Of a stretch of 64,000 bases of DNA, positions 37,435 through 46,437 are shown one piece after another. The notes below the pieces were generated by a model. That model was not told where the DNA came from. It did no database searches and saw only the letters and a program-made list of their open reading frames with translations. The position numbers and the translations under genes were made by a program. Every line of letters starts with the position of its first letter. Position 1 is the stretch's first letter. Source of the stretch: Corynebacterium hylobatis (GTDB lineage: Bacteria; Actinomycetota; Actinomycetes; Mycobacteriales; Mycobacteriaceae); assembly GCF_003955685.1 (NCBI RefSeq), contig NZ_RXHJ01000004.1, forward strand, positions 62,001 through 126,000. Direction: 5' to 3'.

Positions 37435-37492
37435 GTACGCGGTATTCCTTTTCCATCTTCGGTCCAGCACAGTTTTTTTCGTACGGGACGTT

Positions 37493-37518
37493 ATCGACTG
37501 TGCGGACCCCTTCGTTAC
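37493..37518 (-). promoter_or_regulatory. SigD-like promoter of pks13
   Basis: Minus strand GTAACG (37513-37518), 16-base spacer, CGAT (37493-37496). This is a textbook match to the SigD pattern. Transcription would start near 37486, about 52 bases before the pks13 ATG. Confidence 0.65.
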
Positions 37519-37544
37519 TTATTCCTGTTCGTCCCCGGCGGAGA

Positions 37545-39407
37545 TCAGGCCTCGGACAGGTAGCTCTTCTGGATCACCCGGCGGGCGATCTTGCCTGCCG
37601 AGGAACGCTGGATCTCATTCGGGCCGACGAACCGGATGTCGGCCGGGGTGACACCGTGGGCGGTGGTGACCGCTGCCCGGATGGTCTCGATGGCGGTCAC
37701 GTCGCCCGAGGCATCGGCTTTGTCATCGCGCTCGATGACCAGCACCAGCTGCTCGGTGGATTCGGCGGCATCCTCGTCGGTGACGGAGAACGCGGCGACG
37801 GAGTCCGGGCGGACGTGGTCGGAGGCGTTCATCACGGTGAACTCGATGTCCTGCGGGTAGTGGTTGCGGCCCGCGATGACGATGAGGTCCTTGAGGCGGC
37901 CGGTGATGTAGGTTTCACCGTTGACAATGGCGCCCAGGTCACCGGTGGCGAGCCAGCCCTCGTCGGTGGCGTCCGCGACACGGGACTCCGGCAGACGCTC
38001 GCCGAGGGTGTTGCGGAAGGTCTCCGCGGTCTCCTCCTCGCGGCCGAGGTAACCGGCGGCGAGGTTGTCGCCCTTGACCCACAGCTCACCGATCTGACCG
38101 TCAGCCAGCTCGGCCTTCGTCTCCGGGTCGACGATGGTCAGGGCCTGCGGGCGGACAACCTGGCCGTTGGAGGCGAAGGCCACGGCCAGCTCGGAGTCCT
38201 TCTCCACGAACTCGACGACACCCTCGGAGAGCTTGTCGCGGTCGAAGTAGGAGATCAGCGGACGCTCCGGGGTCTGCGGGGTGGTCACCAGCAGGGAGGC
38301 CTCGGCCAGTCCGTAGGAGGGGCGCAGCACGTTGGTGGACAGCTGGTACTCACCGAAGGCCTCGATGAAGGCGTTGAGGGCCTTCTCGGTGATCGGCTCG
38401 GAGCCGATGATGATGCCGTCGAGGGCGGACAGGTCGAGGGTCTCGCCGTCCTTCGGCTTCCCGTAACGGGCGGCCAGCTCGAGGGCGAAGTTCGGGATGA
38501 CGGTGTAGATGGACACCCCTTCATCGGTCTCGCGGCGGTTGAGCTGGTCGACCCAGCGCTTCGGCTGCTGGATGAAGTCACGCGGGGCCATGATCTCGTT
38601 GGGCAGACCCAGGATGGTGACGAAGAGGGAGAGGATGATGCCCATGTCGTGGTGCAGCGGCAGCCAGGTCACCAGACGCAGCGGCATGCGCAGGCGGGCG
38701 GCGGTGAAGATCTGCAGCACGTTGGTGAGGATGGAGCGGTTGGTCAGCTGCACGCCGGCCGGGGTGCGGGTGGAACCGGAGGTGTACTGCAGGAAGGCGG
38801 GCTGGTCGACCGGCATGGTGGCCGCCGAGGCCATGAGCTGCTGACCCTGCAGGGTCATCATCGGGTTCATGTAGGAGGATGCCAGGGTGTCCGGCAGGGA
38901 GTCCACCGCGAGGATGCGGGGGCGCTCACGGGAGGGCAGCTCGGCGAAATGCTCGCGCACGGCTGTCGCGGAGGTGGAGTTGGTGAGCACGAAGGCGGGC
39001 TCACAATCCGCGAAGACGGCCCTGAGGTGGTCCGCATGGCCAGGCTCGGAGGGGTCGTAGAGCGGGACCGGGGTCATGCCCGCATAGAGCGCACCGATGA
39101 AGCCGAAGAGGTACTCCGGCGAGTTGTTCGCCAGGATGGCCACGCGGTCACCGATCTTGCCCACCTGCTGCAGACGGGCTGCCACAGCCTTGATGCGGGT
39201 GTTGATCTCGGTGCGGGTGAAGTCGACCGGGGTACCTTCACGGGATTCGGAGAAGTCCCAGAAGCGCAGACAGTGACGTTCTCCCCCGCCGAGCTGCAGA
39301 TCACCCTGGTACATCAGCTCGGCCAGGCCGGCCAGGGTCAGCTGCGGAGCAAGGACGATCTCGCCCTTGTCGTTGAAGAACTGGCTCATCGCCGCTTGAA
39401 GGTCCAT
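37545..39407 (-). CDS. fadD32: Long-chain fatty acyl-AMP ligase FadD32
   Basis: Activates the meromycolic (long) fatty acid as acyl-AMP and loads it onto the N-terminal ACP of Pks13. 620 residues, the usual length of this FAAL. The adenylation signature is FLQYTSGSTRTPAGVQLT (~190-210), with GIILSLFVTILGLPN, the FAAL-type SYGLAEASLLV and the C-terminal GRLKDLIVIAGRNHYPQDIE. ATG 39407, preceded by AAGGAG 6 bases upstream. It is 110 bases ahead of pks13 on the same strand. C. glutamicum nomenclature is fadD2. Confidence 0.94.
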   Translation of the reverse strand: MDLQAAMSQFFNDKGEIVLAPQLTLAGLAELMYQGDLQLGGGERHCLRFWDFSESREGTPVDFTRTEINTRIKAVAARLQQVGKIGDRVAILANNSPEYLFGFIGALYAGMTPVPLYDPSEPGHADHLRAVFADCEPAFVLTNSTSATAVREHFAELPSRERPRILAVDSLPDTLASSYMNPMMTLQGQQLMASAATMPVDQPAFLQYTSGSTRTPAGVQLTNRSILTNVLQIFTAARLRMPLRLVTWLPLHHDMGIILSLFVTILGLPNEIMAPRDFIQQPKRWVDQLNRRETDEGVSIYTVIPNFALELAARYGKPKDGETLDLSALDGIIIGSEPITEKALNAFIEAFGEYQLSTNVLRPSYGLAEASLLVTTPQTPERPLISYFDRDKLSEGVVEFVEKDSELAVAFASNGQVVRPQALTIVDPETKAELADGQIGELWVKGDNLAAGYLGREEETAETFRNTLGERLPESRVADATDEGWLATGDLGAIVNGETYITGRLKDLIVIAGRNHYPQDIEFTVMNASDHVRPDSVAAFSVTDEDAAESTEQLVLVIERDDKADASGDVTAIETIRAAVTTAHGVTPADIRFVGPNEIQRSSAGKIARRVIQKSYLSEA

Positions 39408-39463
39408 GCTTCTCCTTATGGTGCTCCCGCGGGCGGGATGGTTTATAAGTCTTTCGTGTCAAC

Positions 39464-39523
39464 CTAACAGAGCAGGCATACGTCCTGTTAGTCCCCTGTC
39501 GAGACGTTTTCGTTACATAACGA
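39464..39523 (-). promoter_or_regulatory. fadD32 control region: SigD-like -35 and two inverted repeats
   Basis: GTAACG on the minus strand (39511-39516) is followed 17 bases later by GAC rather than GAT, so the -10 is weak. The -35 lies in the palindrome TCGTTA-CA-TAACGA (39510-39523). A second inverted repeat, CTAACAG (39464-39470) with CTGTTAG (39485-39491), lies 14 bases wide just downstream and could bind a repressor. Confidence 0.5.
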
Positions 39524-39545
39524 GAGTACCCTCCGGTACCCCCGG

Positions 39546-40454
39546 TCACTGGGCGATCAGTTCACTGGCCCATTCCACAACCCACGCATTGGCGGTGGTC
39601 CCGGGGATGACATCGGGATTGCTGGCGTAGAGAGCGTGTACACCGTTGGCGGCGACCAACGCCTGGGCCCGCTCAATGGCGTTGCCCACGTTGCGGGGCG
39701 CATCGCAGATGCTGTCGTCGGGGGCGCAGATGTCAAAGGTGCGGTCCTGGAGCTCCCCGAATCCGCCGACGCGGGGACCGCGCATGGTCGCACCGGGCAC
39801 GACCGGCTGAACAAGCAGGTTGAGTGGCTGGAGAGCAACCTCTGCACCGACTCCGTCAACCCAGGTGCCGGGGTTCTGGCCCACACCAGGTTCCCGGCGT
39901 CCGTCCGCGATCAGGACGGCACCCCTGATGCGCTCGGCCGGGATCACGCCGCCGCCCTGCCCGATCTGGCTGGCCAGGTCGCCCAGGATGACCGCCCCCT
40001 GCGAGAATCCGGCGAGAATGAAATCCGTGTAGGGGCACTGATCGTGCATCGTCACCAGTTCGGTCTCGAGGACCTGCTGCCCCTCCTGCCGGGACTCGTC
40101 GTAGGTCATCTCCTGCTGGGAGTTGATGGAGCGGAACTGCGCGGTGTACGGCAGAGTCCACACCTTCACGTCATCCGGGCTGAATCGCTCCTGCAGGGGG
40201 CGGGTGATCGACAGCATGAAGCTGTACTCGTTCGCGGTCGGGTGGAACGGGTCGTCACCGGCCGCCGATTCCCAGGTACCCGGTGCGGCGATCACCTCGA
40301 CGTCCGGACACCAGTCCGGCTGGAGCAGTTCCGTCGGTTGCGGCACCCCCGGCGGCAACGGAATGTCATCGCCGGAGCGCAGGAAACGGAACGTGCCGAC
40401 ACCGATGAGGAGTACGAGGATCAACACGGCCAGGATGGTCAGCAGCTTACGCAT
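39546..40454 (-). CDS. elrF: Cutinase-like serine esterase, ElrF/Rv3802c type
   Basis: 302 residues. An N-terminal signal anchor (LLTILAVLILVLLIGVGTFRF, ~4-24) exports an alpha/beta-hydrolase of the cutinase family. The nucleophile elbow is GFSQG (Ser151), and Asp and His lie in the C-terminal region (ANGVHALYASNPD). Several Cys pairs (DWCPD, DQCPY, FDICAPDDSICD) probably form disulfides outside the membrane. The mycobacterial homologue Rv3802c is a thioesterase/phospholipase in the same position next to fadD32. C. glutamicum ElrF affects envelope lipid composition. It follows the DUF732 lipoprotein gene by 19 bases; a leaderless -10 (TAAGAT, 40463-40468) is also possible. Confidence 0.85.
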   Translation of the reverse strand: MRKLLTILAVLILVLLIGVGTFRFLRSGDDIPLPPGVPQPTELLQPDWCPDVEVIAAPGTWESAAGDDPFHPTANEYSFMLSITRPLQERFSPDDVKVWTLPYTAQFRSINSQQEMTYDESRQEGQQVLETELVTMHDQCPYTDFILAGFSQGAVILGDLASQIGQGGGVIPAERIRGAVLIADGRREPGVGQNPGTWVDGVGAEVALQPLNLLVQPVVPGATMRGPRVGGFGELQDRTFDICAPDDSICDAPRNVGNAIERAQALVAANGVHALYASNPDVIPGTTANAWVVEWASELIAQ

Positions 40455-40473
40455 GTCTTCAGATCTTATATCT

Positions 40474-40983
40474 CTAGCAGTAGGCGTTTTTCGCCGTGGA
40501 CTCGATCAGCGCCGTGACTTCTCCGACGGGCAGGTCGGTACGACCCTGCTCAACAAGCTGGCCTGCCACGGCCGGCGGGGTGGCCTCAGTGAGGACGTTC
40601 CCACCACCCCCGCAGACGGTCGAGGCGGTGCCGATGAGCTGGTCCTCGACCCCCTCGACGTCGATACCCTCGTCGGTGAGGTCACCGAGGAAGGTGACGT
40701 CCTCCGGCGAACGCGGTGTCTGCTGCTCGGGGACCTCATCGATCTCCTGGGCACCCTGATCCTGAGGCTGCGGTTCGGCAGGTCGGCCGGTCGGAGGCCG
40801 GCGCCCGGGCTCCCCGGTCTCCGGGGACTCCTCGGACACGTCGTTCTTCGGGGCGCGCTCGAGCGGCGCCACGGAGGTGGCCGTCGTGGGATCATTCTCC
40901 ACGGTGGCCCCGCCGCAGGCGGTGAGGGTGAGCGTGCCGGTCAGCGCAGCGATGATCAGCCCGGTCCTGGCCGGAGTACTCAT
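40474..40983 (-). CDS. DUF732 lipoprotein
   Basis: 169 residues. The signal peptide GLIIAALTGTLTLTACGG contains a lipobox (LTAC, Cys ~23). A long Pro/Glu/Gln-rich linker (~30-90) leads to a C-terminal DUF732-like domain of ~75 residues (DVTFLGDLTDEGIDVEGVE, ending ALIESTAKNAYC). The two Cys (TVCGGGG and the terminal Cys) could form a disulfide. It begins 2 bases after the cop1 stop, so cop1, this gene and elrF look like an operon. Function unknown. Confidence 0.75.
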   Translation of the reverse strand: MSTPARTGLIIAALTGTLTLTACGGATVENDPTTATSVAPLERAPKNDVSEESPETGEPGRRPPTGRPAEPQPQDQGAQEIDEVPEQQTPRSPEDVTFLGDLTDEGIDVEGVEDQLIGTASTVCGGGGNVLTEATPPAVAGQLVEQGRTDLPVGEVTALIESTAKNAYC

Positions 40984-40985
40984 GA

Positions 40986-42893
40986 TCAGTTCCGTCCCTC
41001 CCGGATCTGTCCACCGACTTCACTGATGGTGCCGTTCTGGAAACGGACGGTCTGGCCGGACTGGTCGGCGGTCGGCCAACCGAATTCACCCTGCTCCCAG
41101 TCCTTGGTGCCCCAGTGATCGAAGATCGGGCCGTAGAGGATGTAGTGGGCGCCGGTGGCGGCGGACCAGTAGATGTTACCGTTCTCGAACTCCTGGAAGG
41201 CACCGCCGCGGATGAGCTTCTCGTTGGAGGTCGGGAAACCCAGGGTGGAGCTGACGGTGTTGAGCTCGCCGTACTTGGCGGCGATGGCGCCCTTGACCCA
41301 GTGGGTCTCACCGTCGGGGCTCTGGATGATCCAGCCGTTCTGGAACTGCTGGACCTGGCCGCCGTTGGTGTCGACCGGCGGGGCGGCAGGGTAACCCAGG
41401 TCGCCGCGCTCCCAGCCGGTGGCGCCCCACTCAGCCATGATCCGGCCCGGCACCTCCTGCGCGCCGGTGTCCGGGGTCCAGTAGATGGAGCCGTTCTCGA
41501 AGTGGACGTAGCGGCCGACCCCGTCCGGGGTGGTGCGCTCGCCGGTGGTCGGGAAGCCCAGCCAGCTGGCCGGGCCGCCGATGTGGTGGTAGCGGGCGTT
41601 GATGGCGCCGTGCAGGGCGTGCGCGCCGGTCTCGGGGGACCAGTAGGCCACACCGTTGCGGAAGTCCTGGCGGGCACCGTCCCCGACGGCGTACTCGTTG
41701 TTCACGCAGGAACCGATGACGCCGGATTTGGTGGCCTCGGCGATGGCGCCGATGGCGACGCAGTCGGCGCCCTTGTCCCTCTCGGACAGTGACAGGGCGT
41801 TGGCGATGTGCGGCCAGGACTGGACCATCTCGAACTGCCAGTAGGGCCAGGCATGGACGCCGGAGGGGCGGAAGTGGACGATCGGCTCCACGCCGGCCGC
41901 GCGGGCGCGGTCGACGAAGGTCTGGGAGGTCATGCGGGAGAGGATCTCCAGGCTGATGCCTGCGGCATTCGCCGGGCCGGTGGCCACGGAATTCGCCTGT
42001 CCGAAGTCATCGCTGCCGGAACCGGAGGAGACGTAGACCTTCATGTCCTTGAGGGCCTCGATGCCCAGTTTCGGATCGTGATCGACCCAGTCCTGGTGGC
42101 CGGGGCTGCCCCACATGGCGGTGCCGTCGTAACCGCCGGCGTCGCGCTGGGCCGCCAGGATGGCCTCGGGCATGCCCGGGGAGGTGGTGTCCAGGTAGCC
42201 GGAGAAGGAGCCGACGAACTCGAACATGTGCGGGTGACGCTGGGCGAGGTTCATCGCGGCGGTACCGCCCATGGACAGGCCGAAGATGGCGCGGTCCTTG
42301 CTGGAGCGGAAACCGTTGTCCAGGATCGGGACCAGCTCCTGCATGAGGAAGGTCTCCCACTTGTAGTGCTTGCCGTTGTCCGGACGCTGCCAGTCGGAGT
42401 AGAAGGAGGATTCGCCGCCGATGGGGAGGATGACGTTGACGTTCTTGTCGGCGTAGAACTGCTCGATGTTGGTCTCGATCGTCCAGCCGCTGTCGTCCTC
42501 ACGCGCACGCAGACCGTCAAGTGCCCAGACCTCCGGGAAGGTGCGGCTGCTGTCGGCGTGCCAGTCACGGGCGAGCAGCATCTGGACCTGGATCAGCTCG
42601 CCGGGCATGGCGGCGGATTTGATGTAGAGGGCGATGCGGCGGTCGGTGATCCACTCGACACGCTCGACGTCGACGCCGGCGGGCAGTCCCTGGACGTCCG
42701 GGTACTCCGTGGAGACCGGGGTACGCTGCGGCGGGTCGGAGGGGCGGATCGAGTCGGAGAGACTGCTTCCGGAGGATTCCTGGGCAATGGCCGCGGGCGC
42801 CAGGGACAGACCGAGGGCAACCGTCGTCGGGAGGACGAGGGCGGCGAGCCAGGGTCGGCGGCGCTGCGGGGAACGGGATGCGGTGTCGCGCAT
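40986..42893 (-). CDS. cop1: Mycolyltransferase with C-terminal LGFP repeats (Cop1/PS1 type)
   Basis: Transfers mycolate between trehalose mycolates or to arabinogalactan outside the membrane. 635 residues: Sec signal peptide ([21 protein letters not shown]), antigen-85-type esterase domain (~60-370) with [13 protein letters not shown] (Ser207), then five LGFP-type repeats ([42 protein letters not shown] and a divergent first copy) that anchor the protein to the wall. ATG 42893 has AAGGA 9 bases upstream; the frame extends to 42968 but that part would precede the signal peptide. Confidence 0.92.
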   Translation of the reverse strand: MRDTASRSPQRRRPWLAALVLPTTVALGLSLAPAAIAQESSGSSLSDSIRPSDPPQRTPVSTEYPDVQGLPAGVDVERVEWITDRRIALYIKSAAMPGELIQVQMLLARDWHADSSRTFPEVWALDGLRAREDDSGWTIETNIEQFYADKNVNVILPIGGESSFYSDWQRPDNGKHYKWETFLMQELVPILDNGFRSSKDRAIFGLSMGGTAAMNLAQRHPHMFEFVGSFSGYLDTTSPGMPEAILAAQRDAGGYDGTAMWGSPGHQDWVDHDPKLGIEALKDMKVYVSSGSGSDDFGQANSVATGPANAAGISLEILSRMTSQTFVDRARAAGVEPIVHFRPSGVHAWPYWQFEMVQSWPHIANALSLSERDKGADCVAIGAIAEATKSGVIGSCVNNEYAVGDGARQDFRNGVAYWSPETGAHALHGAINARYHHIGGPASWLGFPTTGERTTPDGVGRYVHFENGSIYWTPDTGAQEVPGRIMAEWGATGWERGDLGYPAAPPVDTNGGQVQQFQNGWIIQSPDGETHWVKGAIAAKYGELNTVSSTLGFPTSNEKLIRGGAFQEFENGNIYWSAATGAHYILYGPIFDHWGTKDWEQGEFGWPTADQSGQTVRFQNGTISEVGGQIREGRN

Positions 42894-43209
42894 GAGTGAA
42901 GTCCTTGTGTGTGGTGCTCGTGGATGTGTGGTGCCGACGGGGACCCGGAATGCCAGGTGGGCCGCCACCGCCCGGGGGTTCCCCGCCCCCGGAGGGTGGG
43001 CTTCTCAGCGCCCACCTTCCGCGCCCGACGTCTCCGTCGGCGGAAGATTCTTCAGTTGTCTCACCGGGGCGGTGATGTGGGTCTCCGCCGGGGTCTGTTC
43101 AAGTTTAAGTTGAACTTGAGACTTTAGGGTAGGGCACGCCGTGCTCTACCCCCGGAAATAAAGAACCCCGGAGGATGGTTCCCGCCCTCCGGGGCACGCG
43201 TCGGCGTGG
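42894..43209. other. Cop1 leader/promoter region and end of cmt
   Basis: This 316-base gap holds no supported gene. Next to cop1 a GC-rich stretch can form two hairpins: CCGGGGG with CCCCCGG (42972-42992) and GGTGGGC with GCCCACC (42995-43001 and 43010-43016). Further up lies an AT-rich block with the imperfect palindrome CAAGTTTAAGTTGAACTTG near 43099-43117, the likely cop1 promoter/operator, implying a leader of ~200 bases. The cmt terminator closes the region. Confidence 0.5.
43156..43194 (-). terminator. Rho-independent terminator of cmt
   Basis: On the minus strand CCCCGGAGG pairs with CCTCCGGGG (43186-43194 with 43166-43174). The tail that follows is T-rich (TTCTTTATTT). It lies 15 bases after the cmt stop. 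Confidence 0.85.
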
Positions 43210-44226
43210 TTACCAGGCGTTCATGACGTCCAGGACACGGTCCTTGGTCTTGTGCAGCTGGCTACCGAACTGGTTCCAGTTGTGGATGCCGGTCAACGGG
43301 TAGTCGGTGGTGACGTTGATCCCGGTGGCCAGTGCCTTGCCCTCCCACAGCCGGGTGGACACCCGGGCCAGCATCTCCAGCGGGGTCGCGGAGAGCTTGA
43401 GGTTCACCGGGTAGTTGTCGTCCTCCGGGCCCCACAGGCCGGTGGCTGCGGAGATGTAGACGTCCTTGCCGCGCAGGCCCTCCATGTTGTGGAAGGGGTC
43501 GTTCTCGAAACGGCGCGGGTTGATCGTCGAGCCGTACATGGCGTTGATGTTGAAGCCGCCGGCGTCGAGAAGCGCCACGCGCATCATGGTCTGCATGCCC
43601 GGCATGGTGGTGGCCAGGTAGCCGGACCAGGACAGTGCCTGACGGAACTGTCCCGGGTACTTCGCGGCCAGGTTGAGGGCGGCGGTGCCACCCATGGACA
43701 GGCCGGCGATGGAGTTGTTGTCCGGTGCGACACCGAAGTTCTGCTGCAGGTAGGCCGGCAGCTCAGAAGAGAGGAAGGTCTCCCACTGGTAGGTGACCGG
43801 GTTGTTCAGGTCGTAGGTGGCGGGCTCCTCCCAGTCGGCGTAGAAGGAACCTGCGCCACCCACCGGCATCACCAGGGTGATGTTGGAGTTGTTGTACACG
43901 GCCGCGGCGTTGACGTCGACGGTCCAGGCGTTGGCGTGGTTGGTGGCACGCAGTCCGTCCAGGAGGTAGAAGCCTGCGTTGCCGCCGCGGGCGGCCGGCT
44001 GGATCTGGACGGTGATGTTGGCGCCGGTGGAGTGGGACCACACGTCACAACGCTGGACCCAGTAGCCGACACCGTCCCACTGGCAGCCGTTGCGCAGCCC
44101 TGCACGGTTGTCGGCCCTGGCTTCCCCGGCACCGACGAACACCATGAGGGTGAGGGCGGTGGCGAAGGCGGTCAGCACCGCGAGGGCTCTTCGGCTCACG
44201 CGACGGGCTCCGGTCAGAAAGGTCAT
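43210..44226 (-). CDS. cmt2: Mycolyltransferase (antigen 85 family, Cmt)
   Basis: 338 residues. A Sec signal peptide (AVLTAFATALTLMVFVGAGEARA) is followed by a compact esterase domain without LGFP repeats. The catalytic Ser is in [13 protein letters not shown] (Ser177), the Asp region follows WSGYLATTMPGM, and the His lies in TGIHNWNQFGSQL near the C-terminus. It synthesises trehalose dimycolate or mycolates arabinogalactan. ATG 44226 with GAGGAG upstream is preferred to a frame extension to 44301. The symbol is by position (C. glutamicum cg3186) and cannot be separated from other Cmt paralogues by eye. Confidence 0.88.
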   Translation of the reverse strand: MTFLTGARRVSRRALAVLTAFATALTLMVFVGAGEARADNRAGLRNGCQWDGVGYWVQRCDVWSHSTGANITVQIQPAARGGNAGFYLLDGLRATNHANAWTVDVNAAAVYNNSNITLVMPVGGAGSFYADWEEPATYDLNNPVTYQWETFLSSELPAYLQQNFGVAPDNNSIAGLSMGGTAALNLAAKYPGQFRQALSWSGYLATTMPGMQTMMRVALLDAGGFNINAMYGSTINPRRFENDPFHNMEGLRGKDVYISAATGLWGPEDDNYPVNLKLSATPLEMLARVSTRLWEGKALATGINVTTDYPLTGIHNWNQFGSQLHKTKDRVLDVMNAW

Positions 44227-44354
44227 GGTTCTCCTCGGCTTGGCGTTGTGCAGTCTTGACGCTGTGGGATCTATCGGCTGCGCCTGCAAGTTCGTTAACA
44301 ACCACGCCGCGCTGCATCATAGCGTCCCTACTGCGTGACACTCTAGAGCAATAC

Positions 44355-44381
44355 GTAACGAAAAGCTCATTATTTCGTTAC
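44355..44381 (-). promoter_or_regulatory. GTAACGAAA inverted repeat upstream of cmt
   Basis: GTAACGAAA (44355-44363) and TTTCGTTAC (44373-44381) form a perfect inverted repeat with 9 bases between. The minus-strand copy also gives a SigD-like -35 (GTAACG) with CGTT 15 bases downstream where CGAT would be expected. Transcription from it would leave a ~120-base leader. Confidence 0.5.
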
Positions 44382-44403
44382 CACTCTGTGACTTTATGCT
44401 CCC

Positions 44404-46377
44404 TCACCTGGGGTTTTCCGGGGAAATTTCTACTGGCCAGGCCACCTGAATTCCGGGCTGAATCGGGCCGTGCTCCTCAATGACCTCCTCTGGATCGAGG
44501 CTGAACTCCAGCGTACGACCGTCTGTGAAGGCGAAACGGATGTTGGCCAGGAACCGGTCCAGGCTCATCGGCTCACGGTAGGTGGCCACCAGTTCCGCCA
44601 ACGCCGGGGTCTGCAGGGCCTGGCGGGCCAGGGCGGTGGCCTCCCGGTCATACCAACCGGGCAGGTTGTCCAGGGCGACGGCGGTGTCCGAGGCCTGCCA
44701 CTCGAAGGGCAGCCACTTGTCGTGGCCCACGCGCGCCTCCTCGTCCCGCGGCTGACGTGCGGCGAGCGGGGTGGTCAGCCCGACGGTGTCCAGCACACGC
44801 AATTCCAGCGGCGCATTCATACTGGTCATACCCAGATTGATGTGGTACACGGTCGGCGGCTGGTCAGCCAGGCCGGTCGGGTCCTCATGCGCCAGCTCGC
44901 GCGGGATCCGCGGGGTGGTGATCCAGGAGAACTCGTTGGGCTCCGTGCTCAACAGGATCTGCGACATCAGGCCCACGTCCTGCGCCCTGGCCTGCTCTGC
45001 CACCTCCGGGTAGTTGTTCATGGCCAGGGCAGTGCGGAAATCATCGGCCACCAGCGGCGGATCCCCCTGTTCCCGGAAGGTGGCGTACGTCCAGAAATCA
45101 CGTTCGTCCACGATACCCAGTTCCTCGTAGTCGGTCTCCCAGTCGACGGGATGACCGGTGATGACCGTGCTCATCCCCCACCAGGCCAGCACCGCCAGGC
45201 CGAGAGCCGCCGGCAGATCGAAACGCGGGGCGATCCGCTGCAGATCCACCAGGGGCACCACCGCCAGCGGCAGCAGCAGGGCGAACAGGGGCAGCAGGAG
45301 CATCCGGCCATGCATGAAGTCACCGCCCACGCGCAGCACATAGAGGAGGTGGATGGTGCCGGCCAGCAGGATCAGGCAGGTCACCGCCACAGGGGTGCGC
45401 AGCCGCCCACGGCCGGTGACCACGACGGGCTCGCCATGGGGTGTCGAGAAGCGCCACAGGGTCACCGCACCGAGAACGATGACCACCGCGAGGGCCAGCC
45501 ACAGCCAGTACGGATCGACCAGATCCCGGAGGTACTCCCAGCCGCCCGCCCATTCGGCGTCGCCCGCGGATTTCGCCACCGCCGTGTGCGGGGTGAGCAG
45601 CCCGTAGTAGCCCATCCGGAAGATCTGGTAGCCGGCGGGCACGGGCAGTGCGGCCGCCAGGATGAGTCCGCGCTGCCGCCAGCTGGCGGCCGCGAAGATG
45701 ATGAGCAGGCCGGTCAGCCCGCCGTAGAGCGCGAGCTCGGGACGCACGAGCCAGGACAGACCCGCCCAGAACGCCAGCCAGTAGGTGGTCTTCTCGGAGG
45801 GTCCGCCGGCGTGGTGCCGGCCCGCCTTCCCCTCCCGGGTCGCCCATGAGATGAGCAGGCACCAGAGCCCGGCGATCCACAACAGGCTCAGGCCCCACTC
45901 CAGGCCGGAGGTGGCGAAATCGCGGGCCGGCGGCAGCGCCAGATAGACCAGCCCACCGGCGGGCAGGAGCAGGAGCGTGGGCCGGTGGCGGTAGAGCCGG
46001 GCGGTGCCCCAGGCCGCCAGGCCGAGTGCCACGGTGGTGAAGATCAGGGCCAGCCACATCGCGATGATCTCGAGGCGGGCATCGGTGACCAGGGCCACCA
46101 GATAGATGAGGTACTGCCACAGGGTGGAGGTGTTGGCTTCGACGCGCTCCCCGGCGTTGAAGACCGGGCCGTTGCCGGCCAGCAGGTTACGCACGGTGCG
46201 CAGGACGATCAGGCCGTCATCGCTCATCCACCGCCGCTGCCATCCCCCGGCGAAGGCCAGGACGGCCAGCAGGATCGCGCTGGCCACACCCGTCCACAGC
46301 GTCAGCGACGCCGGGGTCTTCCGTTCCGGGGATTTCTGTGGTGCAGGGTGACCGGACAACCCGGCAGCTGTGGTCAT
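44404..46377 (-). CDS. aftB: Terminal beta-(1->2) arabinofuranosyltransferase AftB
   Basis: Adds the terminal beta-1,2 arabinofuranose residues that receive mycolates. 657 residues: ~10 helices in the N-terminal half with the GT-C acidic motif in the first loop (RWMSDDGLIVLRTV, Asp-Asp), then a C-terminal extracytoplasmic domain from ~400 on (ITGHPVDWETDYEELG). The donor is decaprenyl-phosphoarabinose made by the UbiA branch just upstream. ATG 46377 is leaderless by appearance (TAATAT 7 bases upstream); a longer frame to 46413 has no support. Position matches Rv3805c. Confidence 0.92.
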   Translation of the reverse strand: MTTAAGLSGHPAPQKSPERKTPASLTLWTGVASAILLAVLAFAGGWQRRWMSDDGLIVLRTVRNLLAGNGPVFNAGERVEANTSTLWQYLIYLVALVTDARLEIIAMWLALIFTTVALGLAAWGTARLYRHRPTLLLLPAGGLVYLALPPARDFATSGLEWGLSLLWIAGLWCLLISWATREGKAGRHHAGGPSEKTTYWLAFWAGLSWLVRPELALYGGLTGLLIIFAAASWRQRGLILAAALPVPAGYQIFRMGYYGLLTPHTAVAKSAGDAEWAGGWEYLRDLVDPYWLWLALAVVIVLGAVTLWRFSTPHGEPVVVTGRGRLRTPVAVTCLILLAGTIHLLYVLRVGGDFMHGRMLLLPLFALLLPLAVVPLVDLQRIAPRFDLPAALGLAVLAWWGMSTVITGHPVDWETDYEELGIVDERDFWTYATFREQGDPPLVADDFRTALAMNNYPEVAEQARAQDVGLMSQILLSTEPNEFSWITTPRIPRELAHEDPTGLADQPPTVYHINLGMTSMNAPLELRVLDTVGLTTPLAARQPRDEEARVGHDKWLPFEWQASDTAVALDNLPGWYDREATALARQALQTPALAELVATYREPMSLDRFLANIRFAFTDGRTLEFSLDPEEVIEEHGPIQPGIQVAWPVEISPENPR

Positions 46378-46384
46378 GGCCGAA

Positions 46385-46390
46385 ATATTA
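46385..46390 (-). promoter_or_regulatory. Leaderless extended -10 promoter of aftB
   Basis: Minus strand TGCTAATAT: an extended -10 (TGN before TAATAT), ending 7 bases before the ATG. There is no ribosome binding site, so aftB can be transcribed independently of ubiA as a leaderless mRNA. Confidence 0.65.
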
Positions 46391-46437
46391 GCAGGGGCGC
46401 AGGCCCGCCCCATGAACCACGGGCGGGCGCGACGCGG

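Noticed and set aside
42950-43060. c-di-AMP (ydaO-type) riboswitch in the cop1 leader
   Set aside because: A CGGGGAACC-like fragment is present, but the other conserved blocks of that riboswitch are missing; it is only a GC-rich hairpin region.
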